Notes under the pieces: model-generated
What the model was told of the DNA's origin: nothing
Databases searched by the model: none
What the model saw: the letters and a program-made list of their open reading frames with translations, nothing else
Position numbers and translations under genes: made by a program
Shown: one piece after another, positions 15,340 through 23,431 of the stretch
Position numbering within the stretch: the stretch's first letter is position 1
Layout: each line of letters starts with the position of its first letter
Origin: DAOWGG01 sp965369815
GTDB lineage: Bacteria; Patescibacteriota; Gracilibacteria; UM-FILTER-43-11
NCBI GenBank assembly: GCA_965369815.1
Contig: CBDUQS010000001.1
Span: 10,313 to 74,312, forward strand
Direction of reading: 5' to 3'
Length of the DNA: 64,000 nt

Positions 15340-16848
15340 ATGAACAAGGGAAAGCATAAACATACAGCCGATACTGAACTAAGTAGATTAAGAAATAAGT
15401 TTAGTAACAAGCCGGATTCACTATCCGAATCTCAGCGCAATCGTCTTAAGGAATTGTTAGCTAGCAAAAAGGAAAAGAGGGGGCTTACTGCCAATGAACA
15501 GGATATGATTAGGCGGCTTGGTATGAGCCGTCGGAATTTTTTAAGAATCGGATTAGGTGTTGGAAGTGCTACCTTAATAGGTAGTGTTTATGGCATTGGT
15601 GGGTTGTTACAAGATGAAAGTACTGACAAATCGGCGCAGGGAAAGTTGGTAGAAAAGCCTAAAGAGATAAAAAAGTCAGAAGATTCATCCGAACAGTTCC
15701 CCTTGCCTGAATGGGCCAAGGAAATTGAGTTGCCTAAGGTTGAATTTAGTGATGAGCCTTTTGATTGGAGTGAAGAAAAAAAAGCTCAATTTTATTTGCC
15801 AGATGGAATGAGTGCTGAAAAGAGTAAAGTGCTGACCAGAGAATTTGAGGGCAAATTTTTGAAAACTAGGCATTTATTGGAAAAAGCTAACGATTTAGAA
15901 AAACGTATACAAATATTAGACAATTTCCTTTTCAGTTTAATAGAAGGTTTCTTAAATTTAGACACTGAAAATAAAATTAAAGGAGAAGAAATAAAGTTGA
16001 ATACACCACAGTTTTGGCAAGTATGGGAGAAGGTATCCAGAACCTTAGCTTTTAATGATATATTTGTTAGCCTTGGAAAATTTGCTGATTTTACTTTTCA
16101 TAAAGTAAAAAGATTAGGAAGATGCAGAGTTCAAAATGCAGAAAACAATGTCGAAGTACCGATTATGGCAACCACTGAAGATTGGTGGCATTTTTCGGCC
16201 AAAAATAAACTTTCAATGAAAGATATAGGGACTTATTATGATTTAAATAATGCCATTGTAATGCATCAGCATAAGGGTGCTTCTGCTTTGGGAGATTTAA
16301 TACGCACCATATCGCCAGATGTTTATCGTAATTTTATGCCTAGCAATGTTCACTATGAAAGATTAAAAAAGGCTTACACAGATGCTCATGTGTTTCATGA
16401 GGGGGCCCATGCAGCACTATCCAGAATTTATAAATTTCCTATAAGGCAAGGTGATGTGGCTTTTGGCAGAGTCCCTAAAATTAATTTTGCGGATCTCCCG
16501 ATCGAATTTCAAACTGCGACAGCAAGAGAAATTCACGAATTAGGATCTGTGGGTTTTGGATTAATGAATGCGGGAATATCAGCAAAATTATATGCCTTAA
16601 ATGCTGCTACGATAACGAAAAGAAAGGCATATTGGTTATCTTCATTGATGTTGAGATCAGAAATCACGAATTTACCGAATGTGAGCGATGAGCTTAAAGA
16701 TCAGATTCATAGCAACGCCTTAAAAGGGAAAAAAATGGGTAGAGTGATGGAGTTGGCTTTAGCCGGAGCCGATGATGATCAGCTTTTTTTCATTGGCGAG
16801 AAGATGGCCAAACTTTGTTTATATTTAATTCAGCAAGAAAAAAAGTAA
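15340..16848 (+). CDS. Putative zinc metallopeptidase with an internal Tat-like signal
   Basis: A 502-residue protein I cannot place in a named family. Residues 1-61 are highly charged. MSRRNFLRIG at 62-71 then fits the twin-arginine motif S-R-R-x-F-L-K, and is followed by a hydrophobic stretch to about 88 (LGVGSATLIGSVYGIGG), so residues after 90 are probably outside the membrane. A HEGAH motif at 353-357, embedded in a hydrophobic helix (AHVFHEGAHAAL), matches the HExxH zinc site of metallopeptidases. Downstream EFQTATAREIHELG near 390 could supply a third ligand. The 61 residues before the Tat motif are unusual, because Tat signals normally sit at the N-terminus. Monocistronic, with its own promoter. 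Function is inferred from motifs only. Confidence 0.6.
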   Translation: MNKGKHKHTADTELSRLRNKFSNKPDSLSESQRNRLKELLASKKEKRGLTANEQDMIRRLGMSRRNFLRIGLGVGSATLIGSVYGIGGLLQDESTDKSAQGKLVEKPKEIKKSEDSSEQFPLPEWAKEIELPKVEFSDEPFDWSEEKKAQFYLPDGMSAEKSKVLTREFEGKFLKTRHLLEKANDLEKRIQILDNFLFSLIEGFLNLDTENKIKGEEIKLNTPQFWQVWEKVSRTLAFNDIFVSLGKFADFTFHKVKRLGRCRVQNAENNVEVPIMATTEDWWHFSAKNKLSMKDIGTYYDLNNAIVMHQHKGASALGDLIRTISPDVYRNFMPSNVHYERLKKAYTDAHVFHEGAHAALSRIYKFPIRQGDVAFGRVPKINFADLPIEFQTATAREIHELGSVGFGLMNAGISAKLYALNAATITKRKAYWLSSLMLRSEITNLPNVSDELKDQIHSNALKGKKMGRVMELALAGADDDQLFFIGEKMAKLCLYLIQQEKK

Positions 16849-16924
16849 TAAATTTACTACATCGTTCTCATATTCATGCTTATTAATCAATCCGACAGCA
16901 CGAGCTTTTTTGATGGTGATCATT

Positions 16925-16952
16925 TTGACAAAAATAAAAACTAATATAGTAT
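16925..16952 (+). promoter_or_regulatory. Sigma-70-type promoter of the hypothetical basic protein gene
   Basis: TTGACA at 16925-16930, a 16-base spacer and TAGTAT at 16947-16952. TATAGT and TATAAA overlap the same spot with worse spacing. Confidence 0.65.
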
Positions 16953-16973
16953 AAAACCCTTTTACATAACTGT

Positions 16974-17357
16974 ATGCATTCTCCCTCCCCCTTAAAATTA
17001 GTGCATTCTGCTCCCGAAAAGCAAAAAAAAGTGCAAAAAAAAGTGAGGGAGTCTGTTCGAAGAATCCTATGTGCAATCAATTTAATATTTGGCTTTCGTC
17101 AACTGGAGATGGGGGAAGAATCAAGAACTTTGAGATTGATGAATCGAAGAAGAATAGCACATCTAGCCAATCATCATGAGTACGGTCAATTGGAGGTTAT
17201 AAAAGGAGGTGGGGACCCTGAAGAGAGTATAGAGGTTTTACTAGAGAAATTTAGAATAAAATGTCATATACGCTCTTATCATATCCTGAGATTGCTAAGG
17301 GGAAAAAAAGAAGAGGGGAATGTGAGATATAAATTATTCGAACGGCTCAATAAATAA
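16974..17357 (+). CDS. Hypothetical basic protein
   Basis: A 127-residue protein that I do not recognise. It is rich in Arg, Lys and Glu (KQKKVQKKVRESVRRI near the start; NRRRIAHLANHHEYGQLEVI in the middle), with no signal peptide or clear membrane helix. Residues 55-70 resemble a short helix-loop that could bind nucleic acid, which is only a guess from charge. A possible promoter (TTGACA at 16925 and TAGTAT at 16947) lies upstream, with the start codon about 20 bases downstream of the -10. It ends 52 bases before tgt. Coding status rests on the promoter and on the absence of any better ORF here. Confidence 0.5.
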   Translation: MHSPSPLKLVHSAPEKQKKVQKKVRESVRRILCAINLIFGFRQLEMGEESRTLRLMNRRRIAHLANHHEYGQLEVIKGGGDPEESIEVLLEKFRIKCHIRSYHILRLLRGKKEEGNVRYKLFERLNK

Positions 17358-17397
17358 AGGGTAATGGCTTCAGATTTTATTGGACGAGGCTTTTTGT

Positions 17398-17403
17398 TAT
17401 ACT
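17398..17403 (+). promoter_or_regulatory. Extended -10 element placing the tgt transcript start at its ATG
   Basis: TATACT preceded by TG one base upstream (TGTTATACT). Seven bases downstream of this box is the A of the ATG at 17410, so the tgt mRNA is probably leaderless. Confidence 0.55.
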
Positions 17404-17409
17404 GCTCGC

Positions 17410-18501
17410 ATGTTCAATCTACTCAAGCAATCTGGCAACGCTCGTCGCGGAACTTTAAAAACTGCTCATGGGGAAATTCAAACCCCATTTTTCATGACGA
17501 TCGGAACGGTCGGGGCAATCAAAGGTCTTATCCCCTCAGAGGTGCGTGAACTGGGTGGTCAGGTGATTCTAAGTAACACTTACCACCTTCACCTTCGCCC
17601 CGGTGAAGATATAGTGGAGAAAGCAGGTGGGTTACACGGATTTATGAATTGGGATGGGCCGATTTTAACCGACAGTGGGGGATATCAGGTTTTTTCTTTA
17701 GCAAAAATGCGAAAACTCAAAGAAGAAGGGGTAGAATTTCAGTCTCATCTCGATGGCTCCAAAATATTCCTCAGCCCCGAAAAAGCGATTGGAATTCAAC
17801 AAAAACTCAATTCCGATATTATGATGTGTTTGGATGAATGTCCGGGAGCGAGTCAGGATCGAGCGTATGTAGAAAGGTCACTCGGTTTAACCACTCGATG
17901 GGCCAAACGGTGCAAAGAAGCGCATTCAAACAATAATCTATTATTCGGCATTGTTCAGGGTGGAATGCACGCCGATCTTCGTGAAAAATCCGCCAAAGAA
18001 CTTACTGAAATCGGTTTTGATGGCTATGCAATTGGTGGCCTTTCGGTCGGCGAACCAAATCAAACCATGTACGAAATACTCGAAGCAACGTGCCCTGTCT
18101 TACCCGAAGATAGACCTCGTTATTTAATGGGAGTTGGAACCCCACAAGATATTTTAGAGGGGGTGGAAAGAGGGGTTGATATGTTTGATTGTGTGATGCC
18201 AACAAGGAACGCTCGTCACGGTCATTTGTTTACCTCGAAAGGGATTGTGCGGATTAGAAAAGAGGAATTTAAAGAAGATTTCACACCGCTCGATTCAGAG
18301 TGTGAGTGTTACACCTGTAAAAACTTCACGAAGGCATATTTACGCCATTTATATGTTGCCAACGAAATCCTCAGCATCCGCCTAAACACGCTTCATAACG
18401 TCGCCTTTTATTTGAATTTAATGCGTCAGATCCGAGAGGCGATTGAAGAAGATCGGTTTGACGAATTTAAGAAAAGTAAACTCAATGAACTTGCCTCCTA
18501 G
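17410..18501 (+). CDS. tgt: tRNA-guanine transglycosylase
   Basis: Exchanges the wobble guanine of GUN-anticodon tRNAs for a queuine precursor. I chose the ATG at 17410 (363 residues), which opens MFNLLKQSGNARRGTLKTAH, the family's usual start; an in-frame TTG at 17380 lies upstream of the -10 box. Visible landmarks are nucleophile Asp88 in TDSGGYQVFS, GGLSVGEPNQTMYEIL, DMFDCVMPTRNARHG carrying the second active-site Asp, and the zinc cysteines CECYTCKNFTKAYLRHL near the C-terminus. Its stop overlaps the start of the GGQ-domain gene, so the two form an operon. No other queuosine genes are in the window; in CPR genomes the modified base may come from scavenged precursor, which is inference. 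Confidence 0.97.
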   Translation: MFNLLKQSGNARRGTLKTAHGEIQTPFFMTIGTVGAIKGLIPSEVRELGGQVILSNTYHLHLRPGEDIVEKAGGLHGFMNWDGPILTDSGGYQVFSLAKMRKLKEEGVEFQSHLDGSKIFLSPEKAIGIQQKLNSDIMMCLDECPGASQDRAYVERSLGLTTRWAKRCKEAHSNNNLLFGIVQGGMHADLREKSAKELTEIGFDGYAIGGLSVGEPNQTMYEILEATCPVLPEDRPRYLMGVGTPQDILEGVERGVDMFDCVMPTRNARHGHLFTSKGIVRIRKEEFKEDFTPLDSECECYTCKNFTKAYLRHLYVANEILSIRLNTLHNVAFYLNLMRQIREAIEEDRFDEFKKSKLNELAS

Positions 18502-18844
18502 GTCAAATCTCACCGACAAAAAATACAGCGAGATCAAAAAATTGATCGAGGATTTAGGGGTAAATCTGGACGACATCGAAGAAAAATTTATTGCTGGAGG
18601 GGGGCGTGGAGGACAAAAAATCAATAAATCCACCAGTACCGTTCAGCTCAAGCATATTCCAACGGGCACAATTATTAAATATCAGAAGCACCGTGAAAGA
18701 GCGATGAATCGAGTTTTGGCATTGCGAGAGCTTTTAGAAAAGCTAAATCCTGACTCCAAAAAGGCAAAAGAAATCGAAAAAATAAAAAAACAAAAAAGGC
18801 GTCGGAAGCGCAGAGGGATTGACGAAAAAGAAGGTTTAGTGTAA
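18485..18844 (+). CDS. Small GGQ-domain peptide release factor-like protein (ArfB type)
   Basis: A protein of about 119 residues that keeps only the GGQ catalytic domain of class I release factors. The GGGRGGQKINKSTSTVQLKHI motif is present, where GGQ triggers hydrolysis of peptidyl-tRNA in the ribosome. A Lys/Arg-rich tail (KKQKRRRKRRGI) resembles that of ArfB/YaeJ, which rescues stalled ribosomes by inserting its tail in the empty mRNA channel. I chose the ATG at 18485, which overlaps the tgt stop (18501) by 17 bases; the in-frame ATG at 18443 would lie deeper in tgt. No codon-recognition domain is present. Role as a rescue factor is by analogy. Confidence 0.85.
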   Translation: MNLPPRSNLTDKKYSEIKKLIEDLGVNLDDIEEKFIAGGGRGGQKINKSTSTVQLKHIPTGTIIKYQKHRERAMNRVLALRELLEKLNPDSKKAKEIEKIKKQKRRRKRRGIDEKEGLV

Positions 18845-18890
18845 AAAGGAGTTAGAAAACAAAAAGAAACTTGGTAGCCACTAAAAACCT

Positions 18891-18919
18891 TTGACCGAGA
18901 AAAGGCGCTCTGCTAGAAT
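18891..18919 (+). promoter_or_regulatory. Sigma-70-type promoter of the diguanylate cyclase gene
   Basis: TTGACC at 18891-18896, a 17-base spacer and TAGAAT at 18914-18919, about 49 bases before the ATG at 18968. Confidence 0.8.
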
Positions 18920-18967
18920 CCTGCCGACTTTTATGAGCCTCATAGGTTTCTGAAATAAAAAATTATT

Positions 18968-20065
18968 ATGATCACGGTTGTTTATCCATTTTACAATATC
19001 GGTTGGTGTGAAAATCGAATGATTTACAATAGTAGACTTGGGCAATTAAGAGATCGGCCAGTATTGGAAAAGTCTGCCCTGAAAGAAAAGATAAGTACAT
19101 CAACTCTTCAAATCGGAAATGATTCTCTGGATCAGTATCTGAAGGATCATCCTGATATTGGGATGAAGCTTTTTCCGCTTAAAGAGGGGAGGGTTGGTGA
19201 GCGCCTTAAATATATGGTAATCAAAACCATTGCGGAAAAGGTTGAGACATTCATGGTTCGGAATAAATACCAGTTGGAGCGGTTTCTTGAAAAACCAGAA
19301 TCGACAGAAGACGTAGAAGCGCTTATTAAAAATGTTGCTTATGAAATTGCCGAAGCAGTTTGCTATGCGATGGAGTTGGAGTCCAGAATCAATGTCGATG
19401 CGTTAACCGCTTTACCGAATCGTGGGGCTTTTGAGGAGCGCTTGCGGGAAGAGATTTCCAGGGCAGTTCGCAACGACAGTCCTCTTTGCTTACTAGTGGT
19501 GGATTTAGATAAATTCAAATGGATTAATGACAAATACGGACATCGCGCAGGAGATGAAGTGTTGAGGGAGATTTCAAGACGCCTTAGGAACAAAGAAGAT
19601 GAAGAAAGGATTCTAAGAGATTCAGATTTTGTGTCGCGGTATGGGGGGGATGAATTAACCATCTTACTTCCAAATACAACCAAGGAAGAGGGCAACATCG
19701 CTGCTTATCGCATTTCACAGGCGATCAGAGGAAAACAATGCACCGTTGGCAAAAATGGCTCAAGTAGATCAGTCGACTTGTCAGTAAGTATCGGCGTTAG
19801 TGGATTCACTGGAGGATATACGGATCCGAAGGGCGAGAAAATGTTCGAAGAAGCGGATGACAACCTTTACATCCTTAAGGGTGAAATGAGTGATCAGGAG
19901 GGGGTCCAGAAAGATCGCCGTGGGCAGATCGCCTGCGATGGAAGAGTTCTTGAAGAATCAGACCTTGTAAGAACGCTCGAGGAAAATAAGAACCTTCAAA
20001 TGCCAGGTGATCACCGTTTTATTGCAGATGTAGAAAGAGAAAGAATTTTAGAACTGGTTCAATAG
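18968..20065 (+). CDS. GGDEF-domain diguanylate cyclase
   Basis: A 365-residue protein. Residues from about 130 to 290 form a GGDEF domain, which makes cyclic di-GMP from two GTP. Visible are LTALPNRGAFEERL, the metal-binding VVDLDKFKWINDKYGH segment, and the signature YGGDELTILL, with GGDEL at 226-230. RDSD, five residues before the GGDEL signature, fits the RxxD inhibitory site, so product feedback is likely. The N-terminal 120 residues have no recognised sensor domain and no membrane segment, so it is probably cytoplasmic. It has its own promoter. Cyclic di-GMP signalling is uncommon in reduced CPR genomes; here it could control the pilus and surface genes downstream, which is inference. 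Confidence 0.92.
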   Translation: MITVVYPFYNIGWCENRMIYNSRLGQLRDRPVLEKSALKEKISTSTLQIGNDSLDQYLKDHPDIGMKLFPLKEGRVGERLKYMVIKTIAEKVETFMVRNKYQLERFLEKPESTEDVEALIKNVAYEIAEAVCYAMELESRINVDALTALPNRGAFEERLREEISRAVRNDSPLCLLVVDLDKFKWINDKYGHRAGDEVLREISRRLRNKEDEERILRDSDFVSRYGGDELTILLPNTTKEEGNIAAYRISQAIRGKQCTVGKNGSSRSVDLSVSIGVSGFTGGYTDPKGEKMFEEADDNLYILKGEMSDQEGVQKDRRGQIACDGRVLEESDLVRTLEENKNLQMPGDHRFIADVERERILELVQ

Positions 20066-20071
20066 TGTGAG

Positions 20072-20446
20072 CTATTCACCGCCAGTAATTGCATTTTTTA
20101 GGTCACCCATCTTATCCGAAATTCCCCCTAGATTGTCGGAAGTGGATTTAAGTTGATTGAGTGATTCGTAGAATTCTTTGTACTGGCCACTGACCTGACT
20201 AAAATCAACATTGTCGTTTACAAATCGGAATAAGTAGAATCCACCAACGATAGGGAATATAATAAACACGAGGAAGAATATAAAACTGATAATCGCTCGC
20301 ACGATTGCCAAGTGCCGAACGGTTTTTTGATATTTCAGAACCTTATCAACCTTCTCCTCAAGAATAGCCAGAGAGGTTTGATTGGATTTTGGTTCAGCTT
20401 TGGGGATTTCTTTTTTTGGGGTCTCTTGTAAATTGATGTCTTCCAT
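20072..20446 (-). CDS. Hypothetical single-pass membrane protein with coiled coil
   Basis: A 124-residue protein with no recognised family. Residues 1-30 are polar and Pro/Lys-rich, then a short amphipathic helix (LEEKVDKVLKYQKTVRHL). A strongly hydrophobic stretch runs about 50-74 (IISFIFFLVFIIFPIVGGFY). The rest (NDNVDFSQVSGQYKEFYESLNQL and on) is a polar, probably coiled-coil domain. Such small proteins are common in CPR genomes. It ends next to the diguanylate cyclase (convergent) and starts 10 bases from the aspS stop, so it may be co-transcribed with aspS on the minus strand. Confidence 0.65.
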   Translation of the reverse strand: MEDINLQETPKKEIPKAEPKSNQTSLAILEEKVDKVLKYQKTVRHLAIVRAIISFIFFLVFIIFPIVGGFYLFRFVNDNVDFSQVSGQYKEFYESLNQLKSTSDNLGGISDKMGDLKNAITGGE

Positions 20447-20456
20447 GGTGGTGAGG

Positions 20457-22229
20457 TTAGTCTTTTATATTAATAGTTTTAACATTGGCTTCTGCCACTT
20501 GATTTTCTGGCATTTCAGAAGGAGCGCCAAGGGTGAGATCTTTCGCTTTCTGATCTTTTGGAAAGGCGATCACTTCGCGGATATTCGGTTCACCGGCAAA
20601 CAACATCACCAATCGGTCCAATCCCCAGGCAATTCCGCCATGAGGAGGAGCGCCATAGCTGAAAGCTTCGAGCATATGTCCAAAGCGCATTTCAGCATCT
20701 TCGGGGGTGATTCTTAAGATTTCAAAGATCTGTTCTTGAAGTTTTTTCTCGTGGATACGAATACTTCCTCCGCCAATTTCATTGCCGTTTAAAACCACGT
20801 CGTAGGCAATCGCACGAGCTTGAACAGGGTCGTTATCTAGCACTTCTCGGTCTTCATCCATCGGGCGAGTGAAAGGGTGATGCATGGCACCAATCTGCCC
20901 GGTTTCTTTCTCAAATTCAAACATGGGGAATTCATTCACCCAGCAGTAGGCAAAGACATTTTCATCCATCAGTTCAAGTTTCTTCCCGCAAGCCAATCGA
21001 ACCTGCCCCAGTGCCTCGCAAGCCGTGTTGAATTGGTCGGCACCGAAGAAGACAATGTCACCTGTTTTAGCCCCTGTTGCTTCAGTAATTTTTTCGACAA
21101 TCTCATCGCTTAAAAACTTAAGAATAGGAGATTTAATCCCTTCTTCTTTGTAGACGAAGTAAGCAAGTCCTTTCGCACCGTAAATTTTAGCCACCTCTTC
21201 TAATTTATCAATTTCACTTCGTGTCCAGTCAGCCGCTCCTTCTACGCGTAATGCCTTTACAACACCACCCGATTCCACCACTCCAGAGAATACTTTGAAA
21301 TCGCAATGAGCCACTAAATCCGAAACATCAATTATCTCCATTTCAAAGCGAACATCAGGCTTATCAGAACCAAATCGGCTCATAGCTTCATGCCAAGAGT
21401 AAATAGGGAAAGGAGTTTCTTGAATCTTCTTTTCAGGAACAAATTTTTTCGTCAATTGAATAAGTAGCCCCTCGTTGATTTTCATAATATCTTTCTCTTC
21501 CACGAACGACATTTCCACATCCAATTGAGTGAATTCAGGCTGTCGATCACCACGCTGATCCTCGTCGCGGAAGCAACGGGCGATTTGAAAGTACTTATCA
21601 AATCCTGCAATCATTAGCATTTGCTTTAACTGCTGAGGACTTTGTGGGAGCACAAAAAACTTTCCAGGATAAAGACGTGAAGGCACCATGTATTCACGAC
21701 TTCCCTCAGGGGTTCCTTTGATTAAAATTGGGGTTTCTATCTCAAGAAAATCATTTTCATCCATATAATCCCGAATCGTTTTAACCAACTTATGACGAAG
21801 GATCATATTGTCTTTCATTCGATCATGACGCAGGTCGAGATATCGGTATTTTAAACGAAGCTCTTCGTTAACATTTTTTTCCTGATCGATTTCAAACGGG
21901 GGAGTTTTAGATTCATTAAGAATCTCCATTTCATGGATATAAACCTCAACTTCACCTGTTTTTAAATTTTTATTAGCTTGTCCTTCCAGTCGTTTTCGCA
22001 CTTCTCCAGTAACTTTAATAACATATTCAGAGCGCACTGAATTGGCAATTTTCCAAGCTGCTTCATTAACATTCGGATCAAAAACAATCTGGGTCAATCC
22101 GTAGCGATCTCGAAGATCGATAAAAATAATTCCTCCGTGGTCACGTCGGCGATGAACCCATCCGCTCAAAGTGCTAGTTTGACCTTCGTCAGAAAGTCGT
22201 AAGTCGTTACAAGTGTGTGTTCTGTACAT
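20457..22229 (-). CDS. aspS: Aspartyl-tRNA synthetase, probably non-discriminating
   Basis: A 590-residue bacterial-type enzyme that charges tRNA(Asp) with aspartate. Domains in order: OB-fold anticodon-binding domain (about 1-105, GWVHRRRDHGGIIFIDLRDR), class II catalytic domain starting LRHDRMKDNM, flipping loop, and a bacterial insertion (GAD-like) around 270-410, and motif 3 GGIAWGLDRLVMLFAG near the end. His31 in RRRDHGG matches the residue found in non-discriminating AspRS enzymes; discriminating ones usually have Leu here. Together with gatB in the window, this suggests Asn-tRNA(Asn) is made by charging it with Asp and then amidating. The stop is 10 bases before the next gene on the strand. 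Confidence 0.96.
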   Translation of the reverse strand: MYRTHTCNDLRLSDEGQTSTLSGWVHRRRDHGGIIFIDLRDRYGLTQIVFDPNVNEAAWKIANSVRSEYVIKVTGEVRKRLEGQANKNLKTGEVEVYIHEMEILNESKTPPFEIDQEKNVNEELRLKYRYLDLRHDRMKDNMILRHKLVKTIRDYMDENDFLEIETPILIKGTPEGSREYMVPSRLYPGKFFVLPQSPQQLKQMLMIAGFDKYFQIARCFRDEDQRGDRQPEFTQLDVEMSFVEEKDIMKINEGLLIQLTKKFVPEKKIQETPFPIYSWHEAMSRFGSDKPDVRFEMEIIDVSDLVAHCDFKVFSGVVESGGVVKALRVEGAADWTRSEIDKLEEVAKIYGAKGLAYFVYKEEGIKSPILKFLSDEIVEKITEATGAKTGDIVFFGADQFNTACEALGQVRLACGKKLELMDENVFAYCWVNEFPMFEFEKETGQIGAMHHPFTRPMDEDREVLDNDPVQARAIAYDVVLNGNEIGGGSIRIHEKKLQEQIFEILRITPEDAEMRFGHMLEAFSYGAPPHGGIAWGLDRLVMLFAGEPNIREVIAFPKDQKAKDLTLGAPSEMPENQVAEANVKTINIKD

Positions 22230-22309
22230 AATTTGTTAATTATTTCCGCTTTATTTTAGGGGAAAATTTTTGCATAAGCAATGTTGGAATAAACTAAAAA
22301 CTAGATATT

Positions 22310-22341
22310 TTTTCGAATTTCGGATTTCGATATTCGATTTT
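22310..22341. repeat. TTTCGAATTTCG-type repeat, intergenic copy
   Basis: TTTCGAATTTCGGATTTCG followed by ATATTCGATTT, in the gap between aspS and the Sua5-like gene. It belongs to the family described in the findings. Confidence 0.75.
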
Positions 22342-22354
22342 CCACGAAGTGGAT

Positions 22355-23017
22355 TTATTCCTTAACAGAAACCCCCAAAATAGCTTCAAGCTGAGAAGCC
22401 GTTAAAGGACCTTTTCTTAAAACATGAAGGTGATTTTTTTTAATCTCAAGTACTGTAGAAGCTTTGCCACTCCCTTCTAATCTCCCCTCAAAAACCAAGT
22501 CAGGTTTAAATTCAGACTTTTTAAAATTCTTAATAACTTCATCGTGACTGAAGCACAAATCAGTTCCAGAACAATTAGCGCTAGTGGTAATAAGCGGTCC
22601 ACCAAAAGAAAGTAAAATATCTTGAGTTTTGTCATGAAGTGGAACGCGGAGACCGACGGTATCCATATCAGGAAAGTAATGATGAGGGATCATTGGCCCC
22701 TTTGGCAAAATAAGAGTGACAGGACTTGGAAAAAGTTGCTTTGCCACAAAGCTACCAAAATCATCCAATTTTACGTACTGACGAATTTTCAATTGCTCGG
22801 GGACCGAAATCATAATGCTCATCGGTTTTTTATAATCCCTTCCTTTGATGAGCTGAATTTTTTCAACCACTTTTTCGTTCATTAAATCAGCTGCTAGTCC
22901 AAAACAGGTATCAGCAGGGTGCGCCACAACGCCACCTTTTTTCAGGATTTCAACAGCTTCTTTAAGTGTTTCCGAGTTGAATGGGAGGACTTTCATAGGA
23001 TTTGCAAAGAAATACAT
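22355..23017 (-). CDS. tsaC: L-threonylcarbamoyladenylate synthase (Sua5/YrdC family)
   Basis: Makes threonylcarbamoyl-AMP for the t6A modification of ANN-decoding tRNAs. It has 220 residues and one YrdC domain: VEILKKGGVVAHPADTCFGLAADL at the start, KGRDYKKPMSIMI, GPLITTSANCSGTDLC and FEGRLEGSGKASTVLEI. The normal YPTDTVYGL is HPADTCFGL, still a plausible active site. The annotated start opens with MYFFANP; an in-frame ATG at 22996 (MKVLPFNSETLKEAV) fits the family better, since the first seven residues are extra. The gene symbol follows the short TsaC form; it lacks the Sua5 C-terminal domain. It stands alone on the minus strand. Confidence 0.92.
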   Translation of the reverse strand: MYFFANPMKVLPFNSETLKEAVEILKKGGVVAHPADTCFGLAADLMNEKVVEKIQLIKGRDYKKPMSIMISVPEQLKIRQYVKLDDFGSFVAKQLFPSPVTLILPKGPMIPHHYFPDMDTVGLRVPLHDKTQDILLSFGGPLITTSANCSGTDLCFSHDEVIKNFKKSEFKPDLVFEGRLEGSGKASTVLEIKKNHLHVLRKGPLTASQLEAILGVSVKE

Positions 23018-23060
23018 AACCTTACGTTACGTTCTTTTTTTATTTTTTTCAAATTTTATC

Positions 23061-23352
23061 TTTAAAATACTAAGGTGAGCGATGGTGTTTGTCTGAAAAA
23101 GTACCTCGCCCGAAATTTCCTTTCTACTGGTCATAGTTGGATGAATATCAGAAAATACACATCACAAGCTAGCTTTGGATTCATTCGGACATTCAACCCC
23201 TTTGCGCCGAGCGATAATCGTCCGGACAACGAGCTGAATAATGCCGACCGCTACAAGAATAAATGGTAAAATGCTTACAAATGTTTCCCAAGTCATTGGC
23301 AGATCCTTTCATTTGGATGGACAAACACCATCTCACCTCAGTATTTTAATAC
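23061..23352. repeat. Element with terminal inverted repeats enclosing a small ORF
   Basis: The left arm at 23061-23094 and the right arm at 23319-23352 (reverse complement) match with a two-base gap. Both include TTAAAATACT, AGGTGAG and ATGGTGTTTGTC. The arms are about 30 bp and bracket about 224 bases containing one small ORF (23162-23296, minus). No transposase is present. Confidence 0.8.
23162..23296 (-). CDS. Small single-pass membrane protein (44 aa)
   Basis: A 44-residue ORF too short for usual cut-offs. It opens MTWETFVSILPFILVAVGII, a hydrophobic segment covering residues 6-25, then RARRKGVEC-like basic residues (VVRTIIARRKGVE) and a polar end (CPNESKASL). The N-out, C-in arrangement is suggested by the basic residues after the helix. 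An AAAGGA sequence lies eight bases before the ATG, a better ribosome binding site than most genes here have. It lies inside a pair of 30-bp inverted repeats. It is on the minus strand, opposite to a 64-residue ORF (23075-23269) that looks less protein-like. Function is unknown. Confidence 0.55.
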   Translation of the reverse strand: MTWETFVSILPFILVAVGIIQLVVRTIIARRKGVECPNESKASL

Positions 23353-23402
23353 GTTAAAGAGCAACGGATTCCTATTTTATACAGACTACCTCTACCTGTC
23401 TA

Positions 23403-23431
23403 TTGAAAATTAAAAAAAAATCCACTAAACT
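23403..23431 (+). promoter_or_regulatory. Possible promoter of carB
   Basis: TTGAAA at 23403-23408, a 17-base spacer and TAAACT at 23426-23431. The carB start codon is about 99 bases downstream, so the leader would be about 90 bases. Confidence 0.5.

Noticed and set aside
16825..17080. Overlapping minus-strand ORFs of 65 and 83 residues
   Set aside because: They overlap the end of the HExxH gene and the promoter of the next gene, and have no protein-like features.
23075..23269. A 64-residue plus-strand ORF within the inverted-repeat element
   Set aside because: Its product is not protein-like, whereas the 44-residue minus-strand ORF has a membrane helix and a ribosome binding site.
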